Below are positions 1 through 11,733 of a stretch of 64,000 bases of DNA, piece after piece; position 1 is the first letter of the stretch; the number at the start of each line of letters is the position of its first letter. This stretch comes from Pisaster brevispinus (Eukaryota; Echinodermata; Asteroidea; Forcipulatida; Asteriidae). The position numbers and the translations under genes were made by a program. The stretch lies in assembly GCA_023634235.1 (NCBI GenBank), contig JAMKCF010000044.1, forward strand, positions 1 to 64,000, in the 5' to 3' direction. Below the pieces are notes generated by a model, which worked only from the letters and a program-made list of their open reading frames with translations, was not told the DNA's origin and did no database searches.

Positions 1-3000
1 AAGATGCTTTTGAGTGGCTTTCTGAGTGTCCCAGCCTGCAGGCCATTTCCGGCACGAAGATGGTGCACATCGGCCCAAAAAGTCTGATGTTCGGGTGAAG
101 TGGAATTCAAGGCACACTCAGGTACAAATTTCGTCTCTCTAGCATTTCTAGTTCATGAGTTATTCTCGAACTTAGCTCGGGTGTTGTTTCAAATCATTCT
201 TGGGATGGACATGTCTTGCCTTTGTTGTTGCTCGGCCCCGGCGCGTGGGCTAACTTGCCGGTGGTTGTAGCCCTATTCCTGGGCCGCTCGCCCCGCCTAG
301 AAAATGCTCAGAGACACGGATCCACGACGAGGTGAGAGCCCTGAATCGTGGCTTTCCAGTGGTGGAAACCTTGTGCAAATCCGATGTTGTTATGGGTGTG
401 ATTTGACCCTCCTTGTATTTTATTTCGTTTCTTCTTCTTTTTGTGCAGCTCTGTGTACAAAAATCCCACTGAAGATGCTTTTGAGTGGCTTTCTGAGTGT
501 CCCAGCCTGCAGGCCATTTCCGGCACGAAGATGGTGCACATCGGCCCAAAAAGTCTGATGTTCGGGTGAAGTGGAATTCAAGGCACACTCAGGTACAAAT
601 TTCGTCTCTCTAGCATTTCTAGTTCATGAGTTATTCTCGAACTTAGCTCGGGTGTTGTTTCAAATCATTCTTGGGATGGACATGTCTTGCCTTTGTTGTT
701 GCTCGGCCCCGGCGCGTGGGCTAACTTGCCGGTGGTTGTAGCCCTATTCCTGGGCCGCTCGCCCCGCCTAGAAAATGCTCAGAGACACGGATCCACGACG
801 AGGTGAGAGCCCTGAATCGTGGCTTTCCAGTGGTGGAAACCTTGTGCAAATCCGATGTTGTTATGGGTGTGATTTGACCCTCCTTGTATTTTATTTCGTT
901 TCTTCTTCTTTTTGTGCAGCTCTGTGTACAAAAATCCCACTGAAGATGCTTTTGAGTGGCTTTCTGAGTGTCCCAGCCTGCAGGCCATTTCCGGCACGAA
1001 GATGGTGCACATCGGCCCAAAAAGTCTGATGTTCGGGTGAAGTGGAATTCAAGGCACACTCAGGTACAAATTTCGTCTCTCTAGCATTTCTAGTTCATGA
1101 GTTATTCTCGAACTTAGCTCGGGTGTTGTTTCAAATCATTCTTGGGATGGACATGTCTTGCCTTTGTTGTTGCTCGGCCCCGGCGCGTGGGCTAACTTGC
1201 CGGTGGTTGTAGCCCTATTCCTGGGCCGCTCGCCCCGCCTAGAAAATGCTCAGAGACACGGATCCACGACGAGGTGAGAGCCCTGAATCGTGGCTTTCCA
1301 GTGGTGGAAACCTTGTGCAAATCCGATGTTGTTATGGGTGTGATTTGACCCTCCTTGTATTTTATTTCGTTTCTTCTTCTTTTTGTGCAGCTCTGTGTAC
1401 AAAAATCCCACTGAAGATGCTTTTGAGTGGCTTTCTGAGTGTCCCAGCCTGCAGGCCATTTCCGGCACGAAGATGGTGCACATCGGCCCAAAAAGTCTGA
1501 TGTTCGGGTGAAGTGGAATTCAAGGCACACTCAGGTACAAATTTCGTCTCTCTAGCATTTCTAGTTCATGAGTTATTCTCGAACTTAGCTCGGGTGTTGT
1601 TTCAAATCATTCTTGGGATGGACATGTCTTGCCTTTGTTGTTGCTCGGCCCCGGCGCGTGGGCTAACTTGCCGGTGGTTGTAGCCCTATTCCTGGGCCGC
1701 TCGCCCCGCCTAGAAAATGCTCAGAGACACGGATCCACGACGAGGTGAGAGCCCTGAATCGTGGCTTTCCAGTGGTGGAAACCTTGTGCAAATCCGATGT
1801 TGTTATGGGTGTGATTTGACCCTCCTTGTATTTTATTTCGTTTCTTCTTCTTTTTGTGCAGCTCTGTGTACAAAAATCCCACTGAAGATGCTTTTGAGTG
1901 GCTTTCTGAGTGTCCCAGCCTGCAGGCCATTTCCGGCACGAAGATGGTGCACATCGGCCCAAAAAGTCTGATGTTCGGGTGAAGTGGAATTCAAGGCACA
2001 CTCAGGTACAAATTTCGTCTCTCTAGCATTTCTAGTTCATGAGTTATTCTCGAACTTAGCTCGGGTGTTGTTTCAAATCATTCTTGGGATGGACATGTCT
2101 TGCCTTTGTTGTTGCTCGGCCCCGGCGCGTGGGCTAACTTGCCGGTGGTTGTAGCCCTATTCCTGGGCCGCTCGCCCCGCCTAGAAAATGCTCAGAGACA
2201 CGGATCCACGACGAGGTGAGAGCCCTGAATCGTGGCTTTCCAGTGGTGGAAACCTTGTGCAAATCCGATGTTGTTATGGGTGTGATTTGACCCTCCTTGT
2301 ATTTTATTTCGTTTCTTCTTCTTTTTGTGCAGCTCTGTGTACAAAAATCCCACTGAAGATGCTTTTGAGTGGCTTTCTGAGTGTCCCAGCCTGCAGGCCA
2401 TTTCCGGCACGAAGATGGTGCACATCGGCCCAAAAAGTCTGATGTTCGGGTGAAGTGGAATTCAAGGCACACTCAGGTACAAATTTCGTCTCTCTAGCAT
2501 TTCTAGTTCATGAGTTATTCTCGAACTTAGCTCGGGTGTTGTTTCAAATCATTCTTGGGATGGACATGTCTTGCCTTTGTTGTTGCTCGGCCCCGGCGCG
2601 TGGGCTAACTTGCCGGTGGTTGTAGCCCTATTCCTGGGCCGCTCGCCCCGCCTAGAAAATGCTCAGAGACACGGATCCACGACGAGGTGAGAGCCCTGAA
2701 TCGTGGCTTTCCAGTGGTGGAAACCTTGTGCAAATCCGATGTTGTTATGGGTGTGATTTGACCCTCCTTGTATTTTATTTCGTTTCTTCTTCTTTTTGTG
2801 CAGCTCTGTGTACAAAAATCCCACTGAAGATGCTTTTGAGTGGCTTTCTGAGTGTCCCAGCCTGCAGGCCATTTCCGGCACGAAGATGGTGCACATCGGC
2901 CCAAAAAGTCTGATGTTCGGGTGAAGTGGAATTCAAGGCACACTCAGGTACAAATTTCGTCTCTCTAGCATTTCTAGTTCATGAGTTATTCTCGAACTTA

Positions 3001-6000
3001 GCTCGGGTGTTGTTTCAAATCATTCTTGGGATGGACATGTCTTGCCTTTGTTGTTGCTCGGCCCCGGCGCGTGGGCTAACTTGCCGGTGGTTGTAGCCCT
3101 ATTCCTGGGCCGCTCGCCCCGCCTAGAAAATGCTCAGAGACACGGATCCACGACGAGGTGAGAGCCCTGAATCGTGGCTTTCCAGTGGTGGAAACCTTGT
3201 GCAAATCCGATGTTGTTATGGGTGTGATTTGACCCTCCTTGTATTTTATTTCGTTTCTTCTTCTTTTTGTGCAGCTCTGTGTACAAAAATCCCACTGAAG
3301 ATGCTTTTGAGTGGCTTTCTGAGTGTCCCAGCCTGCAGGCCATTTCCGGCACGAAGATGGTGCACATCGGCCCAAAAAGTCTGATGTTCGGGTGAAGTGG
3401 AATTCAAGGCACACTCAGGTACAAATTTCGTCTCTCTAGCATTTCTAGTTCATGAGTTATTCTCGAACTTAGCTCGGGTGTTGTTTCAAATCATTCTTGG
3501 GATGGACATGTCTTGCCTTTGTTGTTGCTCGGCCCCGGCGCGTGGGCTAACTTGCCGGTGGTTGTAGCCCTATTCCTGGGCCGCTCGCCCCGCCTAGAAA
3601 ATGCTCAGAGACACGGATCCACGACGAGGTGAGAGCCCTGAATCGTGGCTTTCCAGTGGTGGAAACCTTGTGCAAATCCGATGTTGTTATGGGTGTGATT
3701 TGACCCTCCTTGTATTTTATTTCGTTTCTTCTTCTTTTTGTGCAGCTCTGTGTACAAAAATCCCACTGAAGATGCTTTTGAGTGGCTTTCTGAGTGTCCC
3801 AGCCTGCAGGCCATTTCCGGCACGAAGATGGTGCACATCGGCCCAAAAAGTCTGATGTTCGGGTGAAGTGGAATTCAAGGCACACTCAGGTACAAATTTC
3901 GTCTCTCTAGCATTTCTAGTTCATGAGTTATTCTCGAACTTAGCTCGGGTGTTGTTTCAAATCATTCTTGGGATGGACATGTCTTGCCTTTGTTGTTGCT
4001 CGGCCCCGGCGCGTGGGCTAACTTGCCGGTGGTTGTAGCCCTATTCCTGGGCCGCTCGCCCCGCCTAGAAAATGCTCAGAGACACGGATCCACGACGAGG
4101 TGAGAGCCCTGAATCGTGGCTTTCCAGTGGTGGAAACCTTGTGCAAATCCGATGTTGTTATGGGTGTGATTTGACCCTCCTTGTATTTTATTTCGTTTCT
4201 TCTTCTTTTTGTGCAGCTCTGTGTACAAAAATCCCACTGAAGATGCTTTTGAGTGGCTTTCTGAGTGTCCCAGCCTGCAGGCCATTTCCGGCACGAAGAT
4301 GGTGCACATCGGCCCAAAAAGTCTGATGTTCGGGTGAAGTGGAATTCAAGGCACACTCAGGTACAAATTTCGTCTCTCTAGCATTTCTAGTTCATGAGTT
4401 ATTCTCGAACTTAGCTCGGGTGTTGTTTCAAATCATTCTTGGGATGGACATGTCTTGCCTTTGTTGTTGCTCGGCCCCGGCGCGTGGGCTAACTTGCCGG
4501 TGGTTGTAGCCCTATTCCTGGGCCGCTCGCCCCGCCTAGAAAATGCTCAGAGACACGGATCCACGACGAGGTGAGAGCCCTGAATCGTGGCTTTCCAGTG
4601 GTGGAAACCTTGTGCAAATCCGATGTTGTTATGGGTGTGATTTGACCCTCCTTGTATTTTATTTCGTTTCTTCTTCTTTTTGTGCAGCTCTGTGTACAAA
4701 AATCCCACTGAAGATGCTTTTGAGTGGCTTTCTGAGTGTCCCAGCCTGCAGGCCATTTCCGGCACGAAGATGGTGCACATCGGCCCAAAAAGTCTGATGT
4801 TCGGGTGAAGTGGAATTCAAGGCACACTCAGGTACAAATTTCGTCTCTCTAGCATTTCTAGTTCATGAGTTATTCTCGAACTTAGCTCGGGTGTTGTTTC
4901 AAATCATTCTTGGGATGGACATGTCTTGCCTTTGTTGTTGCTCGGCCCCGGCGCGTGGGCTAACTTGCCGGTGGTTGTAGCCCTATTCCTGGGCCGCTCG
5001 CCCCGCCTAGAAAATGCTCAGAGACACGGATCCACGACGAGGTGAGAGCCCTGAATCGTGGCTTTCCAGTGGTGGAAACCTTGTGCAAATCCGATGTTGT
5101 TATGGGTGTGATTTGACCCTCCTTGTATTTTATTTCGTTTCTTCTTCTTTTTGTGCAGCTCTGTGTACAAAAATCCCACTGAAGATGCTTTTGAGTGGCT
5201 TTCTGAGTGTCCCAGCCTGCAGGCCATTTCCGGCACGAAGATGGTGCACATCGGCCCAAAAAGTCTGATGTTCGGGTGAAGTGGAATTCAAGGCACACTC
5301 AGGTACAAATTTCGTCTCTCTAGCATTTCTAGTTCATGAGTTATTCTCGAACTTAGCTCGGGTGTTGTTTCAAATCATTCTTGGGATGGACATGTCTTGC
5401 CTTTGTTGTTGCTCGGCCCCGGCGCGTGGGCTAACTTGCCGGTGGTTGTAGCCCTATTCCTGGGCCGCTCGCCCCGCCTAGAAAATGCTCAGAGACACGG
5501 ATCCACGACGAGGTGAGAGCCCTGAATCGTGGCTTTCCAGTGGTGGAAACCTTGTGCAAATCCGATGTTGTTATGGGTGTGATTTGACCCTCCTTGTATT
5601 TTATTTCGTTTCTTCTTCTTTTTGTGCAGCTCTGTGTACAAAAATCCCACTGAAGATGCTTTTGAGTGGCTTTCTGAGTGTCCCAGCCTGCAGGCCATTT
5701 CCGGCACGAAGATGGTGCACATCGGCCCAAAAAGTCTGATGTTCGGGTGAAGTGGAATTCAAGGCACACTCAGGTACAAATTTCGTCTCTCTAGCATTTC
5801 TAGTTCATGAGTTATTCTCGAACTTAGCTCGGGTGTTGTTTCAAATCATTCTTGGGATGGACATGTCTTGCCTTTGTTGTTGCTCGGCCCCGGCGCGTGG
5901 GCTAACTTGCCGGTGGTTGTAGCCCTATTCCTGGGCCGCTCGCCCCGCCTAGAAAATGCTCAGAGACACGGATCCACGACGAGGTGAGAGCCCTGAATCG

Positions 6001-9000
6001 TGGCTTTCCAGTGGTGGAAACCTTGTGCAAATCCGATGTTGTTATGGGTGTGATTTGACCCTCCTTGTATTTTATTTCGTTTCTTCTTCTTTTTGTGCAG
6101 CTCTGTGTACAAAAATCCCACTGAAGATGCTTTTGAGTGGCTTTCTGAGTGTCCCAGCCTGCAGGCCATTTCCGGCACGAAGATGGTGCACATCGGCCCA
6201 AAAAGTCTGATGTTCGGGTGAAGTGGAATTCAAGGCACACTCAGGTACAAATTTCGTCTCTCTAGCATTTCTAGTTCATGAGTTATTCTCGAACTTAGCT
6301 CGGGTGTTGTTTCAAATCATTCTTGGGATGGACATGTCTTGCCTTTGTTGTTGCTCGGCCCCGGCGCGTGGGCTAACTTGCCGGTGGTTGTAGCCCTATT
6401 CCTGGGCCGCTCGCCCCGCCTAGAAAATGCTCAGAGACACGGATCCACGACGAGGTGAGAGCCCTGAATCGTGGCTTTCCAGTGGTGGAAACCTTGTGCA
6501 AATCCGATGTTGTTATGGGTGTGATTTGACCCTCCTTGTATTTTATTTCGTTTCTTCTTCTTTTTGTGCAGCTCTGTGTACAAAAATCCCACTGAAGATG
6601 CTTTTGAGTGGCTTTCTGAGTGTCCCAGCCTGCAGGCCATTTCCGGCACGAAGATGGTGCACATCGGCCCAAAAAGTCTGATGTTCGGGTGAAGTGGAAT
6701 TCAAGGCACACTCAGGTACAAATTTCGTCTCTCTAGCATTTCTAGTTCATGAGTTATTCTCGAACTTAGCTCGGGTGTTGTTTCAAATCATTCTTGGGAT
6801 GGACATGTCTTGCCTTTGTTGTTGCTCGGCCCCGGCGCGTGGGCTAACTTGCCGGTGGTTGTAGCCCTATTCCTGGGCCGCTCGCCCCGCCTAGAAAATG
6901 CTCAGAGACACGGATCCACGACGAGGTGAGAGCCCTGAATCGTGGCTTTCCAGTGGTGGAAACCTTGTGCAAATCCGATGTTGTTATGGGTGTGATTTGA
7001 CCCTCCTTGTATTTTATTTCGTTTCTTCTTCTTTTTGTGCAGCTCTGTGTACAAAAATCCCACTGAAGATGCTTTTGAGTGGCTTTCTGAGTGTCCCAGC
7101 CTGCAGGCCATTTCCGGCACGAAGATGGTGCACATCGGCCCAAAAAGTCTGATGTTCGGGTGAAGTGGAATTCAAGGCACACTCAGGTACAAATTTCGTC
7201 TCTCTAGCATTTCTAGTTCATGAGTTATTCTCGAACTTAGCTCGGGTGTTGTTTCAAATCATTCTTGGGATGGACATGTCTTGCCTTTGTTGTTGCTCGG
7301 CCCCGGCGCGTGGGCTAACTTGCCGGTGGTTGTAGCCCTATTCCTGGGCCGCTCGCCCCGCCTAGAAAATGCTCAGAGACACGGATCCACGACGAGGTGA
7401 GAGCCCTGAATCGTGGCTTTCCAGTGGTGGAAACCTTGTGCAAATCCGATGTTGTTATGGGTGTGATTTGACCCTCCTTGTATTTTATTTCGTTTCTTCT
7501 TCTTTTTGTGCAGCTCTGTGTACAAAAATCCCACTGAAGATGCTTTTGAGTGGCTTTCTGAGTGTCCCAGCCTGCAGGCCATTTCCGGCACGAAGATGGT
7601 GCACATCGGCCCAAAAAGTCTGATGTTCGGGTGAAGTGGAATTCAAGGCACACTCAGGTACAAATTTCGTCTCTCTAGCATTTCTAGTTCATGAGTTATT
7701 CTCGAACTTAGCTCGGGTGTTGTTTCAAATCATTCTTGGGATGGACATGTCTTGCCTTTGTTGTTGCTCGGCCCCGGCGCGTGGGCTAACTTGCCGGTGG
7801 TTGTAGCCCTATTCCTGGGCCGCTCGCCCCGCCTAGAAAATGCTCAGAGACACGGATCCACGACGAGGTGAGAGCCCTGAATCGTGGCTTTCCAGTGGTG
7901 GAAACCTTGTGCAAATCCGATGTTGTTATGGGTGTGATTTGACCCTCCTTGTATTTTATTTCGTTTCTTCTTCTTTTTGTGCAGCTCTGTGTACAAAAAT
8001 CCCACTGAAGATGCTTTTGAGTGGCTTTCTGAGTGTCCCAGCCTGCAGGCCATTTCCGGCACGAAGATGGTGCACATCGGCCCAAAAAGTCTGATGTTCG
8101 GGTGAAGTGGAATTCAAGGCACACTCAGGTACAAATTTCGTCTCTCTAGCATTTCTAGTTCATGAGTTATTCTCGAACTTAGCTCGGGTGTTGTTTCAAA
8201 TCATTCTTGGGATGGACATGTCTTGCCTTTGTTGTTGCTCGGCCCCGGCGCGTGGGCTAACTTGCCGGTGGTTGTAGCCCTATTCCTGGGCCGCTCGCCC
8301 CGCCTAGAAAATGCTCAGAGACACGGATCCACGACGAGGTGAGAGCCCTGAATCGTGGCTTTCCAGTGGTGGAAACCTTGTGCAAATCCGATGTTGTTAT
8401 GGGTGTGATTTGACCCTCCTTGTATTTTATTTCGTTTCTTCTTCTTTTTGTGCAGCTCTGTGTACAAAAATCCCACTGAAGATGCTTTTGAGTGGCTTTC
8501 TGAGTGTCCCAGCCTGCAGGCCATTTCCGGCACGAAGATGGTGCACATCGGCCCAAAAAGTCTGATGTTCGGGTGAAGTGGAATTCAAGGCACACTCAGG
8601 TACAAATTTCGTCTCTCTAGCATTTCTAGTTCATGAGTTATTCTCGAACTTAGCTCGGGTGTTGTTTCAAATCATTCTTGGGATGGACATGTCTTGCCTT
8701 TGTTGTTGCTCGGCCCCGGCGCGTGGGCTAACTTGCCGGTGGTTGTAGCCCTATTCCTGGGCCGCTCGCCCCGCCTAGAAAATGCTCAGAGACACGGATC
8801 CACGACGAGGTGAGAGCCCTGAATCGTGGCTTTCCAGTGGTGGAAACCTTGTGCAAATCCGATGTTGTTATGGGTGTGATTTGACCCTCCTTGTATTTTA
8901 TTTCGTTTCTTCTTCTTTTTGTGCAGCTCTGTGTACAAAAATCCCACTGAAGATGCTTTTGAGTGGCTTTCTGAGTGTCCCAGCCTGCAGGCCATTTCCG

Positions 9001-11706
9001 GCACGAAGATGGTGCACATCGGCCCAAAAAGTCTGATGTTCGGGTGAAGTGGAATTCAAGGCACACTCAGGTACAAATTTCGTCTCTCTAGCATTTCTAG
9101 TTCATGAGTTATTCTCGAACTTAGCTCGGGTGTTGTTTCAAATCATTCTTGGGATGGACATGTCTTGCCTTTGTTGTTGCTCGGCCCCGGCGCGTGGGCT
9201 AACTTGCCGGTGGTTGTAGCCCTATTCCTGGGCCGCTCGCCCCGCCTAGAAAATGCTCAGAGACACGGATCCACGACGAGGTGAGAGCCCTGAATCGTGG
9301 CTTTCCAGTGGTGGAAACCTTGTGCAAATCCGATGTTGTTATGGGTGTGATTTGACCCTCCTTGTATTTTATTTCGTTTCTTCTTCTTTTTGTGCAGCTC
9401 TGTGTACAAAAATCCCACTGAAGATGCTTTTGAGTGGCTTTCTGAGTGTCCCAGCCTGCAGGCCATTTCCGGCACGAAGATGGTGCACATCGGCCCAAAA
9501 AGTCTGATGTTCGGGTGAAGTGGAATTCAAGGCACACTCAGGTACAAATTTCGTCTCTCTAGCATTTCTAGTTCATGAGTTATTCTCGAACTTAGCTCGG
9601 GTGTTGTTTCAAATCATTCTTGGGATGGACATGTCTTGCCTTTGTTGTTGCTCGGCCCCGGCGCGTGGGCTAACTTGCCGGTGGTTGTAGCCCTATTCCT
9701 GGGCCGCTCGCCCCGCCTAGAAAATGCTCAGAGACACGGATCCACGACGAGGTGAGAGCCCTGAATCGTGGCTTTCCAGTGGTGGAAACCTTGTGCAAAT
9801 CCGATGTTGTTATGGGTGTGATTTGACCCTCCTTGTATTTTATTTCGTTTCTTCTTCTTTTTGTGCAGCTCTGTGTACAAAAATCCCACTGAAGATGCTT
9901 TTGAGTGGCTTTCTGAGTGTCCCAGCCTGCAGGCCATTTCCGGCACGAAGATGGTGCACATCGGCCCAAAAAGTCTGATGTTCGGGTGAAGTGGAATTCA
10001 AGGCACACTCAGGTACAAATTTCGTCTCTCTAGCATTTCTAGTTCATGAGTTATTCTCGAACTTAGCTCGGGTGTTGTTTCAAATCATTCTTGGGATGGA
10101 CATGTCTTGCCTTTGTTGTTGCTCGGCCCCGGCGCGTGGGCTAACTTGCCGGTGGTTGTAGCCCTATTCCTGGGCCGCTCGCCCCGCCTAGAAAATGCTC
10201 AGAGACACGGATCCACGACGAGGTGAGAGCCCTGAATCGTGGCTTTCCAGTGGTGGAAACCTTGTGCAAATCCGATGTTGTTATGGGTGTGATTTGACCC
10301 TCCTTGTATTTTATTTCGTTTCTTCTTCTTTTTGTGCAGCTCTGTGTACAAAAATCCCACTGAAGATGCTTTTGAGTGGCTTTCTGAGTGTCCCAGCCTG
10401 CAGGCCATTTCCGGCACGAAGATGGTGCACATCGGCCCAAAAAGTCTGATGTTCGGGTGAAGTGGAATTCAAGGCACACTCAGGTACAAATTTCGTCTCT
10501 CTAGCATTTCTAGTTCATGAGTTATTCTCGAACTTAGCTCGGGTGTTGTTTCAAATCATTCTTGGGATGGACATGTCTTGCCTTTGTTGTTGCTCGGCCC
10601 CGGCGCGTGGGCTAACTTGCCGGTGGTTGTAGCCCTATTCCTGGGCCGCTCGCCCCGCCTAGAAAATGCTCAGAGACACGGATCCACGACGAGGTGAGAG
10701 CCCTGAATCGTGGCTTTCCAGTGGTGGAAACCTTGTGCAAATCCGATGTTGTTATGGGTGTGATTTGACCCTCCTTGTATTTTATTTCGTTTCTTCTTCT
10801 TTTTGTGCAGCTCTGTGTACAAAAATCCCACTGAAGATGCTTTTGAGTGGCTTTCTGAGTGTCCCAGCCTGCAGGCCATTTCCGGCACGAAGATGGTGCA
10901 CATCGGCCCAAAAAGTCTGATGTTCGGGTGAAGTGGAATTCAAGGCACACTCAGGTACAAATTTCGTCTCTCTAGCATTTCTAGTTCATGAGTTATTCTC
11001 GAACTTAGCTCGGGTGTTGTTTCAAATCATTCTTGGGATGGACATGTCTTGCCTTTGTTGTTGCTCGGCCCCGGCGCGTGGGCTAACTTGCCGGTGGTTG
11101 TAGCCCTATTCCTGGGCCGCTCGCCCCGCCTAGAAAATGCTCAGAGACACGGATCCACGACGAGGTGAGAGCCCTGAATCGTGGCTTTCCAGTGGTGGAA
11201 ACCTTGTGCAAATCCGATGTTGTTATGGGTGTGATTTGACCCTCCTTGTATTTTATTTCGTTTCTTCTTCTTTTTGTGCAGCTCTGTGTACAAAAATCCC
11301 ACTGAAGATGCTTTTGAGTGGCTTTCTGAGTGTCCCAGCCTGCAGGCCATTTCCGGCACGAAGATGGTGCACATCGGCCCAAAAAGTCTGATGTTCGGGT
11401 GAAGTGGAATTCAAGGCACACTCAGGTACAAATTTCGTCTCTCTAGCATTTCTAGTTCATGAGTTATTCTCGAACTTAGCTCGGGTGTTGTTTCAAATCA
11501 TTCTTGGGATGGACATGTCTTGCCTTTGTTGTTGCTCGGCCCCGGCGCGTGGGCTAACTTGCCGGTGGTTGTAGCCCTATTCCTGGGCCGCTCGCCCCGC
11601 CTAGAAAATGCTCAGAGACACGGATCCACGACGAGGTGAGAGCCCTGAATCGTGGCTTTCCAGTGGTGGAAACCTTGTGCAAATCCGATGTTGTTATGGG
11701 TGTGAT
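1..11706 (+). repeat. 471-bp tandem array, about 24.9 copies
   Basis: A 471-bp unit repeats head to tail from the first base of the window to 11706, so the left end lies outside. The units look identical; I saw no substitution or length change between copies. Lack of divergence points to very recent amplification, strong homogenisation or an assembly artefact. The unit is visibly more GC-rich than the DNA that follows. It contains splice-like signals: a pyrimidine tract ending TTTTTGTGCAG, a donor-like GAG/GTGAGAG and a donor-like CAG/GTACAA. The array stops in mid-unit at the hairpin at 11704-11733. Confidence 0.98.
271..592 (+). pseudogene. Exon pair in the 471-bp unit, cation-efflux (ZnT9-like) C-terminal similarity
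   Basis: First complete occurrence; it recurs every 471 bp. Exon A (271-331, 61 nt) follows CTAAC and TTGTAG and ends at GAG/GTGAGAG. A 117-nt intron ends in a strong pyrimidine tract and CAG. Exon B (449-592, 144 nt) ends at CAG/GTACAA, and a 149-nt intron leads to the next exon A. Phases match: A ends phase 2 and B starts phase 2; B ends phase 1 and A starts phase 1. Exon A reads LFLGRSPRLENAQR. Exon B reads FEWLSECPSLQAI and, further on, HIGPKSLMF, then stops at 567-569. Dropping one G from GGG at 564-566 would let it continue as GEVEFKAHS. Human ZnT9, as I recall it, has GRS, a Glu, QR, then PSVRAI and an EVDF strand in the same order, which suggests the cytoplasmic C-terminal domain of a cation diffusion facilitator. 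With the surplus base, exonic length per unit is 205 nt; without it, 204 nt or 68 codons. Homology is inferred; a non-coding satellite that captured exons is the alternative. Confidence 0.5.
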
Positions 11707-11733
11707 CTACAAGGAGGGTCATCCTTGTAGATC
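11704..11733. other. Perfect hairpin at the right end of the tandem array
   Basis: GATCTACAAGGA pairs with TCCTTGTAGATC across the 6-nt loop GGGTCA, a perfect 12-bp stem. It sits exactly where the 471-bp unit stops. The left arm plus loop contain TACAAGGAGGGTCA, the reverse complement of TGACCCTCCTTGTA, which should come next in the repeat. The right arm repeats TCCTTGTA in forward orientation. This is the footprint expected of a foldback or template switch at the array boundary. Confidence 0.95.

Noticed and set aside
250..588. Open frames of 112, 84 and 77 codons repeated in every 471-bp unit
   Set aside because: They overlap each other on both strands, cross the predicted introns and have no family resemblance. 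They are by-products of the repeat.
1..11706. CRISPR-like or centromeric satellite interpretation of the array
   Set aside because: No variable spacers, the unit is 471 bp, and it carries splice-like signals. A centromeric role cannot be judged from sequence alone.
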